From Argentina anserina (lineage: Eukaryota; Streptophyta; Magnoliopsida; Rosales; Rosaceae): a stretch of 64,000 nt of DNA. Below the pieces are notes generated by a model that was given only the letters and a program-made list of their open reading frames with translations, made no database searches and was not told where the DNA came from. Positions 46,026 to 59,014 of this stretch are shown here, piece after piece. Location of the stretch: contig NC_065874.1 of assembly GCF_933775445.1 (NCBI RefSeq), forward strand, positions 27,040,501-27,104,500, given 5' to 3'. A program made the translations under genes and the position numbers. Numbering within the stretch: position 1 is the first letter of the stretch; each line of letters begins with the position of its first letter.

Positions 46026-46136
46026 AGACAATAGTGGGGGGATCCAGGGCCCCAATTTTAAAGCCTGAATGAGGTGGGAAACCGTGCCGGGAAAATAATA
46101 TGATAGGCCTGACTGGGACTACAGGGAGGGAATAGA

Positions 46137-46162
46137 GAAGAAGAAGAAGAAGAAGAAGAAGA
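46137..46162. repeat. (GAA)n microsatellite
   Basis: About eight GAA/AAG triplets. Confidence 0.9.
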
Positions 46163-47227
46163 ATATCAGAGTAGGCGTCTTGTGTTGTGTCAAGTAAAGA
46201 ATATTAGCATGCATTCTGGTTCTCACTGTTGGAGAGAATCCCTTGGGATTTTGGCCAACTATTCACACCTAAGATTTGGTTGGGATTTCATACTAATGCG
46301 GCATGCTACGGCTTATTAATTAGAGAAGACCACCAAATTGCAAGTGGACAAATAACTGATATCAGTGATATGCAATCCTAGCCAATCATTTGATCCAGCT
46401 ATCTACATGCACCAATATCTATGCTAACACCGTTAAAACAAAAAAAGCTGCTAAATTAAGTAAAATTGTAAAACAACTCAACTCGAGTAAAAATTCAATT
46501 ACATAATTAAATTAGGTAAAATCTGGGAGTTGTAAAGTTGAAAATGTTGCTGCGTAGTCGAGGAAGGTTCTCTGATACGGGCTTAATCCGATCGAATCAA
46601 GAATTGAAAGGGTAAGAAGGAACTTGGGGAATGCAGCGTTTACCCTTTTCTCCACAATTCGAATCGATATAACTCCCTCGACCTCCGGCGTTGCTACCAT
46701 CACTTCCATAATTCCATTGCCGCCCGAAACCTAAAGATCATGTTGTCTGTCTCAATTGGGTCTGGCCGTCTGGGAACTAATAGTAGAGCACCATCATGGG
46801 ATTTGTAATAGTGTAAAGCAACATGTGAGACAGTGTAAAACTAAAGATCACTAGTCATGGCTGCCATGGTTTGAAGTTTGAATTTATCGATTTATAACAT
46901 GAGATCTGGGCTTCTGGGTTTTCACCCTCAAATCTGTAATCAAGCAATTTATCGGATATAAGGAAGTGGATAAGTGATGGGTGAAGGGTGATGAAGAATA
47001 TTATGAAGATTATGGAAGAAGAGATCAAACAGAAGACGCTTACAAAGAATATTATATGCCTCTCACGAACAAGAGATACAATCCATCGAAGACTCAGATC
47101 GAGATGAATATTTGAAGACTCATATCGTAAAAATGGTAAAATTGAACTTTACTGTGAGTATTTCTTTTTTGGGGAAATTAGAAAAAAAAGTGCAATCTCA
47201 CATAAGAAATTAGAAAAATGTCACTAC

Positions 47228-47445
47228 TGTTGGAGAAGAAACGAAACAAAATAATAACAACATAATAGAACATAAAGTAACTGTTTATTGATTAATAATA
47301 AGACATATATATATATGCATTACATACCCACAATCTCGTAGGATTCAGAGTCTTAATTTATTACAGAGATACGAATATATCTCTAACTAAAAACCTAATA
47401 AGGCTAAGACACACACAAGTATAGAATAATAATTCTCCCGGAACA
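47228..47445 (-). repeat. 3' LTR of the degenerate copia
   Basis: 218 bp. In element orientation it starts TGTTCCGGGAGAA and ends TTCTCCAACA (imperfect inverted ends). A GTGGAG purine stretch lies just upstream. Confidence 0.6.
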
Positions 47446-47449
47446 CTCC

Positions 47450-48750
47450 ACATTATGTCGCATGCCTAGATTGCATGGTGCACACATCGTTGCCTCGGTA
47501 AAAACCTTGTCAAGCAATTTAAAAACCTCTTGAGTGAAAAACAAAATCTTAATCGAAGGGAAAAAGAGCTTGACGCACCATCTACATTTGATAGCATCAT
47601 GTGAGGTAGACTCCCCATGAAGTCTACAAAACAATTCCCCCATATTAGTGTCATAATCATGGAGTACAAAGAACAACGTATACAACATTCATTACATGCT
47701 TCTCAAACGTAATCTTGGGCTAATGATTAATTATTAATCTCACCACATATCCTTAGATCATACATGATATACATAGCCAATCTTAGATCTTAGGAAACAA
47801 GATTGCATAACAACTCAAAACAAGAGTTTGCAATGAATATCAGATTCCCAGTTAGAATAACCTTCACTCACTTCAACGGCCATAACTTCTTCGTCATAAT
47901 AGGTATAAGCAAATCGTAAAATGTTCTGGAAAGTAAACACCCGTGGATTTCTAGTGACATAAAGTTTACAATCTAACTCGACCGGAGCAGTTCACAGTGC
48001 TCTGTCGAAGTTGAATGACTTGAAAATTGTCGGACAGAACTGTTATACTTTGCTAAAACGGCCATAACTCACTCAATACGATATCTATGAACAAATGATT
48101 GGTGTCCCTGGAAAGTAGACACATAGACCTTTCCAAATGTACCAAATTCACCATATTTCAATGAGCGAGCTATCTTGTATGTCTCATTGAAGTTGACATA
48201 TGAAATTGGACATATTCTGATTTGTCACATTCAATGTGTCTTTCACAAAGGAATATGGGAATTGACCAATGAATGACTGATTTTAATCTGAGACGGAATT
48301 ATCCGTATCATCTATGCTACCAGTGTCAACATCAACACAAACGCGTACGCTAGTGTGTATGAGCTACTGGTGGCGTTAGTATGTGAGGAATGTATTGATT
48401 CGCTAAATGTAGAACTAGACTCATGTCAATGGAACAAATTAAGTCCAATGACGATACATAGACGCATAGTTAATCACATCATGATGAAAGCAATAGTGTC
48501 CCAACAACACTTACATATATGAATCCATAACTCATTGAGTCTCTTCATCATCTATACTTAGACGGAATAAAGTCCAAAATTGGCTTTCATATGAACACAT
48601 ATGGATAAAAGTTCTTGCAACCGATTGTACTACGTTCTCTGGAACGTCGTAATCTGACTTCATAAGCTCTTTGTGGTCTTGAGGTATTTAATCAAATAAT
48701 TAAGGTCCTTCGGGCACTTTCATATCTGTTAACATCCATTTACATATATT
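47450..48750 (-). pseudogene. copia RNase H region, decayed
   Basis: Patchy minus-strand similarity: LIKYLKTTKSL near 48690 and, close to the LTR, LLDKVFTEAT...NLGMRHNVECSG, resembling the family ending LADLFTKALP...IGMRRL. No frame stays open for long. Confidence 0.5.
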
Positions 48751-49649
48751 CTATGACCATTATCATATGCTGCAAATCACTTTCCATGGACACTACTACT
48801 GATCTAATAGGGGAAAAAAATTATGTCCATAACGAGAGAATATAACTCATTGTAGTCAATACTAGGATAATGAGACAATATTTGTGTTATAAGTCCTACA
48901 AGTATCACATGACTTCATCTTTCTCATTACACTTACAAACAATGACTAATATAACAAGTCTAGTTCAGCATGTATTCATTCTTTCCACTTCGGTCAAGTT
49001 GCTCATCTTTGGTACTTTATAACAGAATAAGAGCATAAGTGAATACATCATCAATCATGGGAGATCAATTTATTAAACACACACACGCGCGCTTTATACG
49101 ATCAATTTGAGAGTTTTCTATTATTCTCTAACATCAACAAAAGGAGTATGTAGCGTCCCACAGAAACTTTGTTGATACACATGCTTAGAAAATATCTCTT
49201 GATGATGGGCGAAATACTTGTGCCTACGCACCTCGCTTCTTTCTGGTTTTTGATTCCAGAAAATAATAGTCTCCCCTCATCTAGGTAGGAACCAAGATCG
49301 AAGCTATGAACCTCACTAGTCCATCTTTGAGTTTTCCGCCCTTGTTTTATGGAGCAATACCACGGGCATTGACAACACCACAACGTACAATGGTGCCATC
49401 GCCGGCTTCCTTCCCACTGTCAGGGATGGTGCCAACGGTGCTAGGACCAGTTCAAATGAAATTCTCTGATATTCTGAAAGTTCCAACCTTACCGGCACAT
49501 CACAACATTTATGTGCGATCTCGTCACTTTTGCAATATCGGTAAAATCTTTAAGCATCGAATCTTTGACTTTCTGGAGGTCGATAATGCTTTGCACTTCT
49601 TGCTAACTCAGAGCAGTGCGGGATCTTAATGAGACATAGTACCACACTA

Positions 49650-50600
49650 CGTCAATTCCTGGCGTTAAAACCGAAATGAGAGCATTCTATATCTCCCACT
49701 AACAACGGGAAGTATGTCTCATCAAAGTGACCGTCTGCTAATATCGCAGGATAGAGATCCACAGTTATAGATTGGAAATAGCGGACAAGTGTTGGTGATT
49801 CATAAATCATAACCAACCAAAATACTTAATCGTTTCATGTAGATCTATTGAGATTACAACAAGAGAGGCACATAAACAACTTAACCAAATATGCGTTAGT
49901 GAAAAGAACGTTAGGATCATATCCAGTGACCATCTGGTACGCACTAAACGCTTGGTGAGTTGTGGGTTTGAAACGAATAAGTGTCGTTGCATGCAATATC
50001 ATTACATATCCCCATGCAAAGACCGGTAGGTTGGTACCAATAACCAAGTCTGAGCTCTACTATATCGTGCAATGAATGGACATGAGAGATAATATGTTCA
50101 ACGACGATCCGAGTAGACATGCAAAATGAAATAATCAAAAGTCATGAAGGTGAACTCTCCAACGGTGTCCAATCAAATAGATTTGAGAGGATGGTAGGGT
50201 GGTGAGCTCTTAGTATGATGATCATAGCTAAAACCTTTAGCAAATGCAGTGATCCTTGTGGAAAGCAAATCAACGTGTGACCAACGCGTCGATGCTGTTA
50301 ACCTATACCAGAAAAATACCGAAAAATGTCTGCATTCGGTTGGATAGGGTTTACTAATGTCACCTTAAAACTTTGTATGAATGAAATGTTCTCGGTTGGA
50401 GCCTTAGCAAATGAAGGACTTCCTTGAAATCTATCAAGAGAACAAACTTTACAAAATGAGCGATGGGCATCAGAGATTACCATGGAGTCATTAGAAAACA
50501 TGGGAGGCATCACAAGCTCTTATGAAGGAGGAGATGCCGCCATTGACGGCCTAAATGCCATGGAGCCGCCTCGGCCTCACCGTGTGAAGCACTGGTGAGG
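49650..50600 (-). pseudogene. copia integrase region, decayed
   Basis: The minus strand reads RIVVEHIISHVHS (family GIVVEHPVAHVHTQNG), then GTNLPVFAWGYVMILHATTL (family NLPVSAWGHAILHAAAL), followed by diverged text of the core end. Several frames are needed. Confidence 0.6.
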
Positions 50601-51600
50601 TGGTCCTCCAATCGCTTCGTGAACATGAAAAATAGATGATCATGTTAATTTCAAAGAACTTGAATCATCATATCTCGTTCAAAATGACAAAAAATGATCA
50701 TGTCAAAACCGAGAAGACAGTTGTCAACCCATGATTCAAAGAAACTTGAGTTACATAAAACTACTGCTGCTGGAAAGCAAAGCTATGTCTGTAAGCTAAC
50801 AAAGTTACTGTCAGTGAAATCTGACAGATTTATTCATCTCCATTCTTAACACAAATATCAAGATGAAAATTCATCATCGGCATATAGGGCCTTTTAAAAC
50901 TTAGCAAGACACGAAAATATAAAACACAATCTCCGCACAAGATCTGTAAAACAACTACCTATCCCGTAGGACATTGTGGGTGTTTACGCAATCACCAAGA
51001 CACTCGACTTCGCCGCAGGACATCATCAAAATAAATTAAGAGAGTCGACAACACAGGGAACAATTCCAAGCAATACCCCGTAGGACATTGTCAGAAACAG
51101 GATTGAAAATAAATATTACAATCTTATCAAATGTATCACATGACAACAGAACTACATTCTTCAACTTAAAAGTTAGAAAAACATGGTATTGGAGTAGTTG
51201 AATACCAAAAATTAGGGTGGTAAAAACCATCCAATTGGTGCGGGTGGTCACCAATAATAATAAAATCGTTTGAGCTATGAGACGACTTGGAGAAAAACCG
51301 GAAAATTAACTGGAAAACCATGTCAAAAGAACTTAAAACCGGGTGAAATTTGGACTGAGAAAACTTAGAAGCAAAAACTGCGGCAAATATGTCAGAAAAT
51401 TTTGGCGAGAAACGACGTCCGGCGATGAATTTGAGCGTGGTTGGTACCATTGGAAAGATCTCTATCCCCTCTTTCATTTGATACCATAGCCACTCCAAAC
51501 TGACTACCGTACAAGGTGCATCTACCCTCGCAAGGGGCTGCCGCCTTCCATAGTGGTGCTCCAAGTTATTCCGACGAAATCAAAGCTCAAAGCTCCTTAA
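50601..51600 (-). other. leader-like part of the degenerate copia
   Basis: A 132-codon minus frame (51166-51564, starting MEHHYGRRQPLARVDAPCTV) stays open but shows no domain I recognise. It contains repeated phrases around CCCGTAGGACATTGT at ~50963 and ~51078. Confidence 0.35.
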
Positions 51601-51689
51601 TTCTAGTTATTCTCTTCATTTTGAACATACTCATACCAATCTCCTTTGAATTATAACATCATTTCGTATATTTAGACATTTTATCTCGG

Positions 51690-53290
51690 TATGTCACACC
51701 CGCTGTCACACTACCTGTCACACTACTTATCACATCCGCTGCCACACATGTTGTCAAACTACATGTCACACCTCTCTCACAGTACCTGTCATAATCTCTG
51801 TCACACTATCTATCACACTCGTTGTCATACCCCATGTTACATTACCTATCACACTAACTGGCACACCCATGTCATACTACATGTCACAACCACGGTCACC
51901 CTACTTGTCACACTACCTGTCACAACCCTTGTCACACTACCTATCACACCCTCTGTTACACTAGGGCTCGTCCGGCCCAGCCCATTAGTGGCGTGGCCGG
52001 GCCTCAGTACATTTAAATAAGTGACGGGCCAGGCAGGATCAAGTATTTTCACAAATATGAAGATCCAATCCCGACCACCTAAAGCGGGACTTACGGGCTT
52101 ATATTAGAAAAAAACATAATGCTCTTATTTAAGGGTTTGGAATAATAAAAGAACTATTAGAAAAAACTGAAGTTAGAAATAAATTCTAGTTTTGAATATT
52201 GTCGATCAACACCGATAGATGTGATCGATATATATATTTAGGGACGCAGTAAACATTTCGTCAGTTTTGAACATGGTTTGACCGTTTGTACCTATGGTCA
52301 ACCAAAAAAAAAGATGTTTGACATAATAAAACTCTATTGACCGGGGTTTTGCCAAATGAGTTTCCTCATTGCGACCACGCACGATTGATAACAAAAATAG
52401 GTAATTTCAAATATGTAAACAGCTTTCGGCATTCACATCTTCGTAATAGGTCATCTCTTATGACATATTAGTGGTATTTTCGTTTTACCGGAAATTATGA
52501 CGCTCAGATGAGATCCGAATTAGTTGAAGTTTTAACATAGTCTCTAAATATTAGTACCGATTACAACAACTGGTGTCGATCAATCCCTAGAGGTTTACTT
52601 CATATACTTCATATAGTTATTTCATAATGCTATAATTTTATTTTAAATCTAGTATTATTAACATATATAATATTTATGTATAATTATTACCAAAAAAGAC
52701 ATATTATTGATATATATTTAATATATTATATGCATGTATCATATTTTATTTATGGTGGGATTTTGGCCGGCCGGACCCACGATCTGGGTCGGGTTTCACA
52801 CATCTAAACTAAGCCCGGCCCTCTACTCACGGAAGCGGGCTTTCTCGCCGGCTGGGTCGGGTAAAAGCTCATCGGGCTTACGAGCCTCCTCGGTCTTTTC
52901 GGATCCGCGGGCTAAATGATGAGGCCTATGTCACACCCGCTATCACAACTCATGTCACACTACCTATCACACTCTATGTGACACTACCTATCACACTAAC
53001 TGTTACATTATTTTTCTGTGACTATATTGTGACAAGAAGAAGAAGAAGAAGAAAAAGAAGATGACGATGATGATGATGATGATGACTAGAAATAAAGAAC
53101 CTTTGTTTATTGTTATGTAATCTTGAACTTCTTAAATCAACTATTACGATCTAAATATTGAAACTCATGTTGTCGTACAGAACACTACCAGTCACATTAC
53201 CTATGACACTGTCTGTCACACTACCTATTACACTACATGTCACACTATATACCACACTACATGTCACAACACAAAGTTAATGTGATTAGT
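51690..53290. repeat. TGTCACAC-type minisatellite, interrupted
   Basis: Degenerate ~15-bp units built on TGTCACACTACC run from 51690 to 51962, resume at 52928-53010, and reappear at 53190-53280. The gaps hold an inserted GC-ended element and a (GAA)n/(ATG)n tract (53036-53086). The short ORFs on both strands here (109 and 67 codons) are repeat products. Confidence 0.85.
51963..52927. mobile_element. GC-ended insertion in the minisatellite
   Basis: A 965-bp block with GC-rich ends (AGGGCTCGTCCGGCCC on the left, CGGGCTAAATGATGAGGCCT on the right) and an AT-rich, non-coding centre. The outer decamers are inverted repeats at 8 of 10 positions. The target duplication cannot be called because the array around it is repetitive. 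A hAT- or Mutator-type non-autonomous DNA transposon is likely. Confidence 0.6.
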
Positions 53291-53301
53291 AGTGTGACAG
53301 G

Positions 53302-55049
53302 TGATAGAGCGTGAATTAAAACGTCTATAATAAATCATGTAAAACATCATCGTTGGTATAGAATAAGCAGGGATCGTTCAGTCGGGGGAATTGAAGCGAA
53401 CTCTAAAGTTTTAGTGTTAACAAATAATGAGGGGTTTGAGATTGATTATTAACTACTAAAATAAAACCGAAATTACTATTTACATTATCGACTTCTTTTT
53501 AACAAACTTAAACCAAATTTACCATTACACCACATAATTACAAGTTCAAACCTATCATGTATTCTAATTCGACCAATTACATATTTTTTAGACACCAATA
53601 CAATTAGAGCCTTAGGGGATCATCTAATCATGCAAGATTTCATTTAACATTTAGATTGACTTAGGACCTAATCTAAATATGCAATCGAATTCAATAACAC
53701 TTAGAGTAGAAACCAAATAAGATTACATTTAAGCACCAAATCTTTATTGGAGACATGTTTCATGTGTGACGTCACTCACCATGGTTTCACATGCAAATTT
53801 CCATAATTTTTACCACTTTTAATTAACATAAACCGAACCTACTTAGGGCATGATTCGATTTGTGTCAATATGGTTGATGAATCTAGCACTCAAACACAAT
53901 CTTAGGGACTGCATCCAAGCACTAAATTCATATGCACATATCTGAAAATTATCTAAAAGTATGAGAAAGATGATTAGAAGACAATAATATACACACAAAA
54001 CTTCAATAATTATAAGAACATAGATTCGGCATAGTCTCAAAAACATATTAAATACAATTTGAAAATTCTAAAACAAATACAAAACCAATATTTCAACATA
54101 AACAAAACTTACAATCTTCATAGACAAATAATCGTAGATTAACACAAATAGACGAAGTCATGGAGATGAGTTGCGAGAATCACACGTTGTATGAACCTTA
54201 GAGGTATGGCTGCACTAAGTGAAACTCGGTGGAGATGATGATGGTTTTGGGGTGGACGGCTTGGCTAATTTGTGAGGGAAGTTTTTGGTGGTGTTTTGGT
54301 AGAGTTTTGGCTCTGGAATGCTAATGAGAAGTGATATTATTTGAAAGGTGAAACCATATATATATAGAGGAAAGAGGGAGGGTAGGCTTGGTTTGAACTT
54401 GCTTATTTCTTCCTATTATAATGACATGTTTTAATCCCTTAAATCATGTCATGCTTTATTCTCTTAATGATCATCTTCTAGTTTTTAGGTTGCGTATGCA
54501 TGGCTCAATCTCTCTTCTTCTCACTTAATTAATCTTCACATTTATTTCTTCATTCTTCTTTTATTCTTCCTACTGCAAGGACTCCATCTCTTAATTCTCT
54601 CAACTTTTTTTATCTCTTCTATTTAATTGTTGCATGACTTGTTGATGATAGGACTCCATGTGCATGACTTCTCTTTGTTTTCCTCTAGTATCATCTCTTA
54701 AATCTAATCTGAAAATAAGAAAATAAAGTCATAAGTAAGAGATAATTAGTTTCGAAACCTAACAAGGATTCCTAGTGCAAGAAGGACTCTCAAAAATATC
54801 GTCAATGCGACCAAAACGTAGAAACATGAAGGCTCCTAATCCAATTAGGTTTCTTAGTTTTACAAGGATTCCTACTCAAACTAGGACTCTAGACCAATTT
54901 TGCATTTTTAACTCAGCACAAAAATGCATCTAATACCGCCCAAGACTCTTACTACGACTCAATTACTCAATAGTATAACAATAAGGGCTAAGAAAAGTAC
55001 AAATGGAGGTTAAAACATGTTAAGAACGTCGCACAAAGTGCTCTTATCA
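53302..55049 (+). mobile_element. solo LTR, gypsy-like
   Basis: A 1,748-bp block starting TGATAGAGCGTG and ending GTGCTCTTATCA, flanked by perfect ACAGG duplications (53297-53301 and 55050-55054). No coding domain. TATATATATAGAGG at ~54356 on plus is a plausible promoter. End sequence and length recall Athila/Tat-type LTRs, but the lineage is uncertain. Confidence 0.82.
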
Positions 55050-55054
55050 ACAGG

Positions 55055-56105
55055 TAAAACTGATACACACTAACTTTGGTATGTAAAGGGTAGTGTGACT
55101 ATTATTGTGAATGATATTATGATTGAATCAACTTCATCGACGTACTTGGTAGCTTTTATAGAACTCGGTACTCGGTAGCTTTTCACGGAAGCCAGCAAAC
55201 TGAAATTGAAAAAAAAAACTGAATTTTTGTCGTGGTCACCAAGAAGACTACTTTGGGCACCATGTCACCATCTTTAGATCTATGTTTAATTCGGCGAGCT
55301 TTGCATCACCACCAGACGCACCGATCATGACCACTACCACGATTAGCCACCAGCGCCACCATATAAGAGGCTCGTACATGAAGAGCATATCGAGGTTCTC
55401 ACTCATGATGAGTATGTTAACTCTGTTCTGATCTAAATTGGATCCGGGTTATGGCCTCATGCGCCCTCAAGGACCTCACTGGTTCGTTCAAGGTCGACAT
55501 GTATGTGACTCAACAACGAGGTTGTGCAGGACAACGGGATCATATCCTCTCTGTCGGCGTCGTTGTCCAAGTTTGATGCCACAATAGCTGTCATCGTCAC
55601 CATATTCGCTCCCACAGGCGCCTCCTGCTTCGCCTTCTAACTTATCTGAATGACGTCGGCCTCTGCCGATGCGTCGACGTCGTGGATCTTCTCAATCTTC
55701 GTTGGAAAACCCAGGGAATACGATGGCGAGTCAGTCCATCTCAACGACTGAGTTCTGACGTCAGGATGTGGATCTGGGTTTGGGACGCCGTCATCGTGAA
55801 CCAGAGATAGGAGTGAAGTTGCGCTGGAGAGTTTTAGAACACAGAAGCAAGAATTGTAATTCTTAAAATTTTTATAGGCAACGCTACAAGAGAAATAGGA
55901 ATATGAATTTTTTCTAATTTTGATATCTTACTGTACTTTTTTCTAATTTCATGTATCAAATGTGACTTTTTTATAAGACACCCTTGTTTTTTTCTTTTTA
56001 TTGATCAACATTAGACCAGTTAACGCTGAGATTTATTTAATGGAAAACGTGTCTTGGTGCAACATCACTTGCTGCCTGTAATAAGCTTCCATTAATTAGT
56101 TTATA
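55055..56105. other. intergenic with GC-richer stretch
   Basis: 55240-55860 is richer in GC than its flanks and contains many CACCAC and GTCGTC words, like a decayed gene segment, but no frame is open or recognisable. Nothing else is supported. Confidence 0.4.
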
Positions 56106-56807
56106 GGGTAAATTCAACAGTACCCTAAGTATTGGTCATTCTAACTTTTAGTACCTCACATTTAAAAACTATCGCATTAGTACCTCAAGTTTCTATTTCA
56201 GATTAATTTTAGTTTATTCCATTAATTAACAGCGTTAGTGGCTTTATTTCCTACCAATTTTTAAAGGCATTTTCGTCAGTTTATTTTCTACTGATTTCAC
56301 TTAGTTTATAGCCAACATTTTATACTATTCAAATTAACTAATTGTTATATAAGCATTTTCTTTTGCTTTTGAAACATTTAAATTCCTATGAGGCTATGAT
56401 ATAGTTTTTGAGCATATTATTATAACAATATGGATGTTGGTTGATGAACATATACAATATGAAATATATGCGGATTTATTCTGTAATTACAAACTTTAGC
56501 TTGTTTGTAATAATTGTGGTTTATGAAGAATGCTTATTAATTTTATAATGAAATGGTGTAAATTAATTAACTTAGTTTTTTTATATATAAAAAATAGAAG
56601 TTAAAATTGGAGGAAAATGAAAGATGAAATCGAAAAATAATGAAGTCACAAAAATGCCCTTAACAATTGGTGGGATTGAAGCCATAAACGGTGTTAATTG
56701 ATGGAAGGCTGAAATAGAAACTCGAGGTACCAATGCGATAGTTTTCAAATGTGAGGTACTAAAAGTTAGAATGACTAATAGTTGGGTACCGTTTGTTGAA
56801 TTCTCCC
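56106..56807. mobile_element. Mutator-like MITE with long inverted repeats
   Basis: A 702-bp element whose left arm (56106-~56290) and right arm (~56620-56807) are inverted repeats, sharing GTCATTCTAACTTTTAGTAC, CTATCGCATT and TTTCTATTTCAG. Ends are GGGTAAATTCAACA and GGGAGAATTCAACA. The 9-bp target is TAGTTTATA on the left and TAATTTATA on the right (one mismatch). Long inverted arms and a 9-bp target are the MULE signature. The interior is non-coding. Confidence 0.88.
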
Positions 56808-56937
56808 TAATTTATACTACTACATGGTTTCCAACAACTAATTTCGTAGTGAATTTGTGATGTTTGAAAATGATAGCTAGGGGGGCATGCATTGAGATCG
56901 AGGAATTACTCTACTCTTATTTTTTCAGTTAGTCACT

Positions 56938-57190
56938 TAGTCGTGTATATATGTATGGTTCGTGTATACTGTGCAGGCGCAAAGCGTTGCATAGTATGCG
57001 GTTGTGCAAACACCACGTGTGTCGTTTATATATGTATGGTTCGTGTATACTGTGCAGGTGCAGGCGTTGCATAGTATGCGGCAGTGCAAACACCACGTGT
57101 GTCGTTTATATATGTATGGTTCGTGTATCCTGTGCAGGCGCAGGCGTTGCATAGTATGTGGCGGTATCCACAACACACGTGGTGTTTACA
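56938..57190. repeat. 80-bp tandem repeat with inverted partner
   Basis: Units beginning TATGTATGGTTCGTG start at 56950, 57031 and 57111. Each holds TGTGCAGG, GTTGCATAGTATG and ACCACGTGTGTCG. Downstream (57170-57215) CACACGTGGTGTTTACACC reads as a reverse-complement partner, so the cluster can fold on itself. The 60-79-codon ORFs here are repeat products. Confidence 0.85.
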
Positions 57191-57299
57191 CCGCTGCATA
57201 CTTATGTATTGTTCGTCTATTGTGCAACGTTACATAGCATTGTATGCGGCCAGATGCACAAAGTACATGATGTTTGCAACGATGCACAATAGATTTTCT

Positions 57300-59010
57300 T
57301 TTACTGTGTCTGTTTAGAATCAAATAAATAATCGATCATGACTTAGAATCAATTTTGATATATAAACATCATTTTGGTGGTTTTCCCATGTCATGTACGA
57401 AAACATTGTCGTTTTATAGTCACGTACAGTGTCATGTTTGATGAGAACAAGTATTTTAAACATACATTATTCGATTTGGATGGTCATGTCTTGATGGCTA
57501 AGTTAAGTAGCATGATATGCATTTCTTGTAGTTTTAGTAGTGGGACGAGTCAATTCGTCAGTAGCTATTTGGAATTGTTGTATTGTCCAGCACTAGTCGA
57601 TTATGATAGAGATATATGATACAAAATCTCAAGTCCAGACGACTTCGGGTTGCCATCTACTGTGGCACCAATTATTTATGCGTATGATTTCAGTAAATCT
57701 TATTGTCAGGTAATATGGAAATATATTATCATGACTTCAGTTGATCAGATATTTAGTATATATATTCATTTGATAAGCGAACTCACTGAAGTACTTAAAT
57801 ATGTATTTAGATTAGTTCTTATCCATGCATGTTATAATTTAAACGTGACATGTCTGCAGGACCAATATTCCTGATTCTTGAAGGGTGCATAATAAGAGAA
57901 GCTAGTATGAATGTCCTGAAAGGCTGAAACTAATATATAATGTCACCCTTTTGCTCGATTCATCGAAAATTGACAAACTTTGTATTATTATAAAATAAAA
58001 AATGTAAATACTCGAGCATTGAAGCTTGAGTGTGAACGAAGGAAACCATAGTTAGCAAACCTTGAACCCTAGAAGTCGATTACAGTTGAAAAAGAAACAA
58101 CTCAAACAAGCAGGGAGCTGATCTGCTGATATTGGTCGGTCCAGGGTGGGACCCAGGCTGATGATTCCCTGACCCCAACACGTGGCAGCCACAATGCGGC
58201 TCACCGAGACGAATATCTCAGTTCACGAGGCTCTGCGGGCTTTTCTCCTGGGCTCCACGAAAAATTCTTCCCTCTCTTCTCAAGGGATCACTTCCCCCTC
58301 GATCTGACATTTTTGTCGAGTATTTTAATAGGGACAGATGACGAAGACGAAGACGAAGACGAAGACGAAGACGAAGAGAGAGAGAGGAGGTTGGTTGGTT
58401 ATAATTGCGGCACGTGGGAATGATGATGGAAGGTCACGCCGGAATATAACGGAACGGGGACACGTATACGTAATACGTAAGAGAGTTTTTGGTAACGCAT
58501 TTTGGGTTGTGGCGTTCCCGTTATGAAATGCTACGTACACTTCAAGTTGAATTTATACCACACGTCAACGTATCAGTACAAACTCATTGACGTATTAATT
58601 CGTATGTATCCATGCATACGTATGTTTGCTGGACTCATGGCGGATCTCTTTGGAGGCCAGAGAGGGACACGGCCCTCCAGCAAAAATTAATTCTCCCCTT
58701 AATTAGGTTTTAATTACACAGTTAGTGATATGTTTAGTATAAATTTCCTCTCCAGCAAAAAAATTTGCCAATCCGAGATTATTTTTCAGGTTCCGCCACT
58801 GGCTGGACTCAACTCCTTAGAACTCGAATATGTTTTTTTGTTGCATCGACCAAGATGAAATGTTGTCTCGTAGTATCAGTTAATAAACTCCCACTTTTGT
58901 AAGTCGAAAGGTTATGAATTGGACGTGTTGTGTAGTACACTTTTATAATGGTAATATTTTTTTCTTTTTCCGACAAACAGAAGAGAATTTCAACATAAAC
59001 TTGTAATACA
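57300..59010. other. intergenic, no gene seen
   Basis: Short ORFs only. 58138-58300 is GC-richer and contains CACGTG-type words. A (ACGAAG)n run lies at 58341-58376, producing KT and VF repeat peptides. Confidence 0.5.
58341..58376. repeat. (ACGAAG)n microsatellite
   Basis: Six hexamer units followed by a GA run. Confidence 0.95.
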
Positions 59011-59014
59011 ATTA

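Larger units (their letters stand above)
43500..47227. other. intergenic, upstream of the Dof gene
   Basis: No convincing gene on either strand. Short ORFs (for example 46512-46709 minus, 45557-45745 plus) match nothing I know. It contains a W-box cluster at 45989-46025 and a (GAA)n run at 46137-46162. Confidence 0.6.
47228..51600 (-). mobile_element. degenerate copia element
   Basis: A minus-strand copia relic. From right to left it shows leader-like sequence, integrase (50600-49650), the integrase-to-RT linker (49650-49300), RNase H tail (48750-47450) and a 3' LTR (47228-47445). Every part is riddled with stops and shifts. The right boundary is uncertain and no 5' LTR was found. Confidence 0.65.

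Noticed and set aside
51691..52020. 109-codon His/Ser/Thr-rich ORF
   Set aside because: It is the TGTCACAC minisatellite translated.
55240..55860. GC-richer stretch as a host gene exon
   Set aside because: No frame is free of stops for a useful length and no motif is recognisable.
57004..57317. Several 60-79-codon ORFs with repeated Cys-Arg-Val text
   Set aside because: Products of the 80-bp repeat in different frames.
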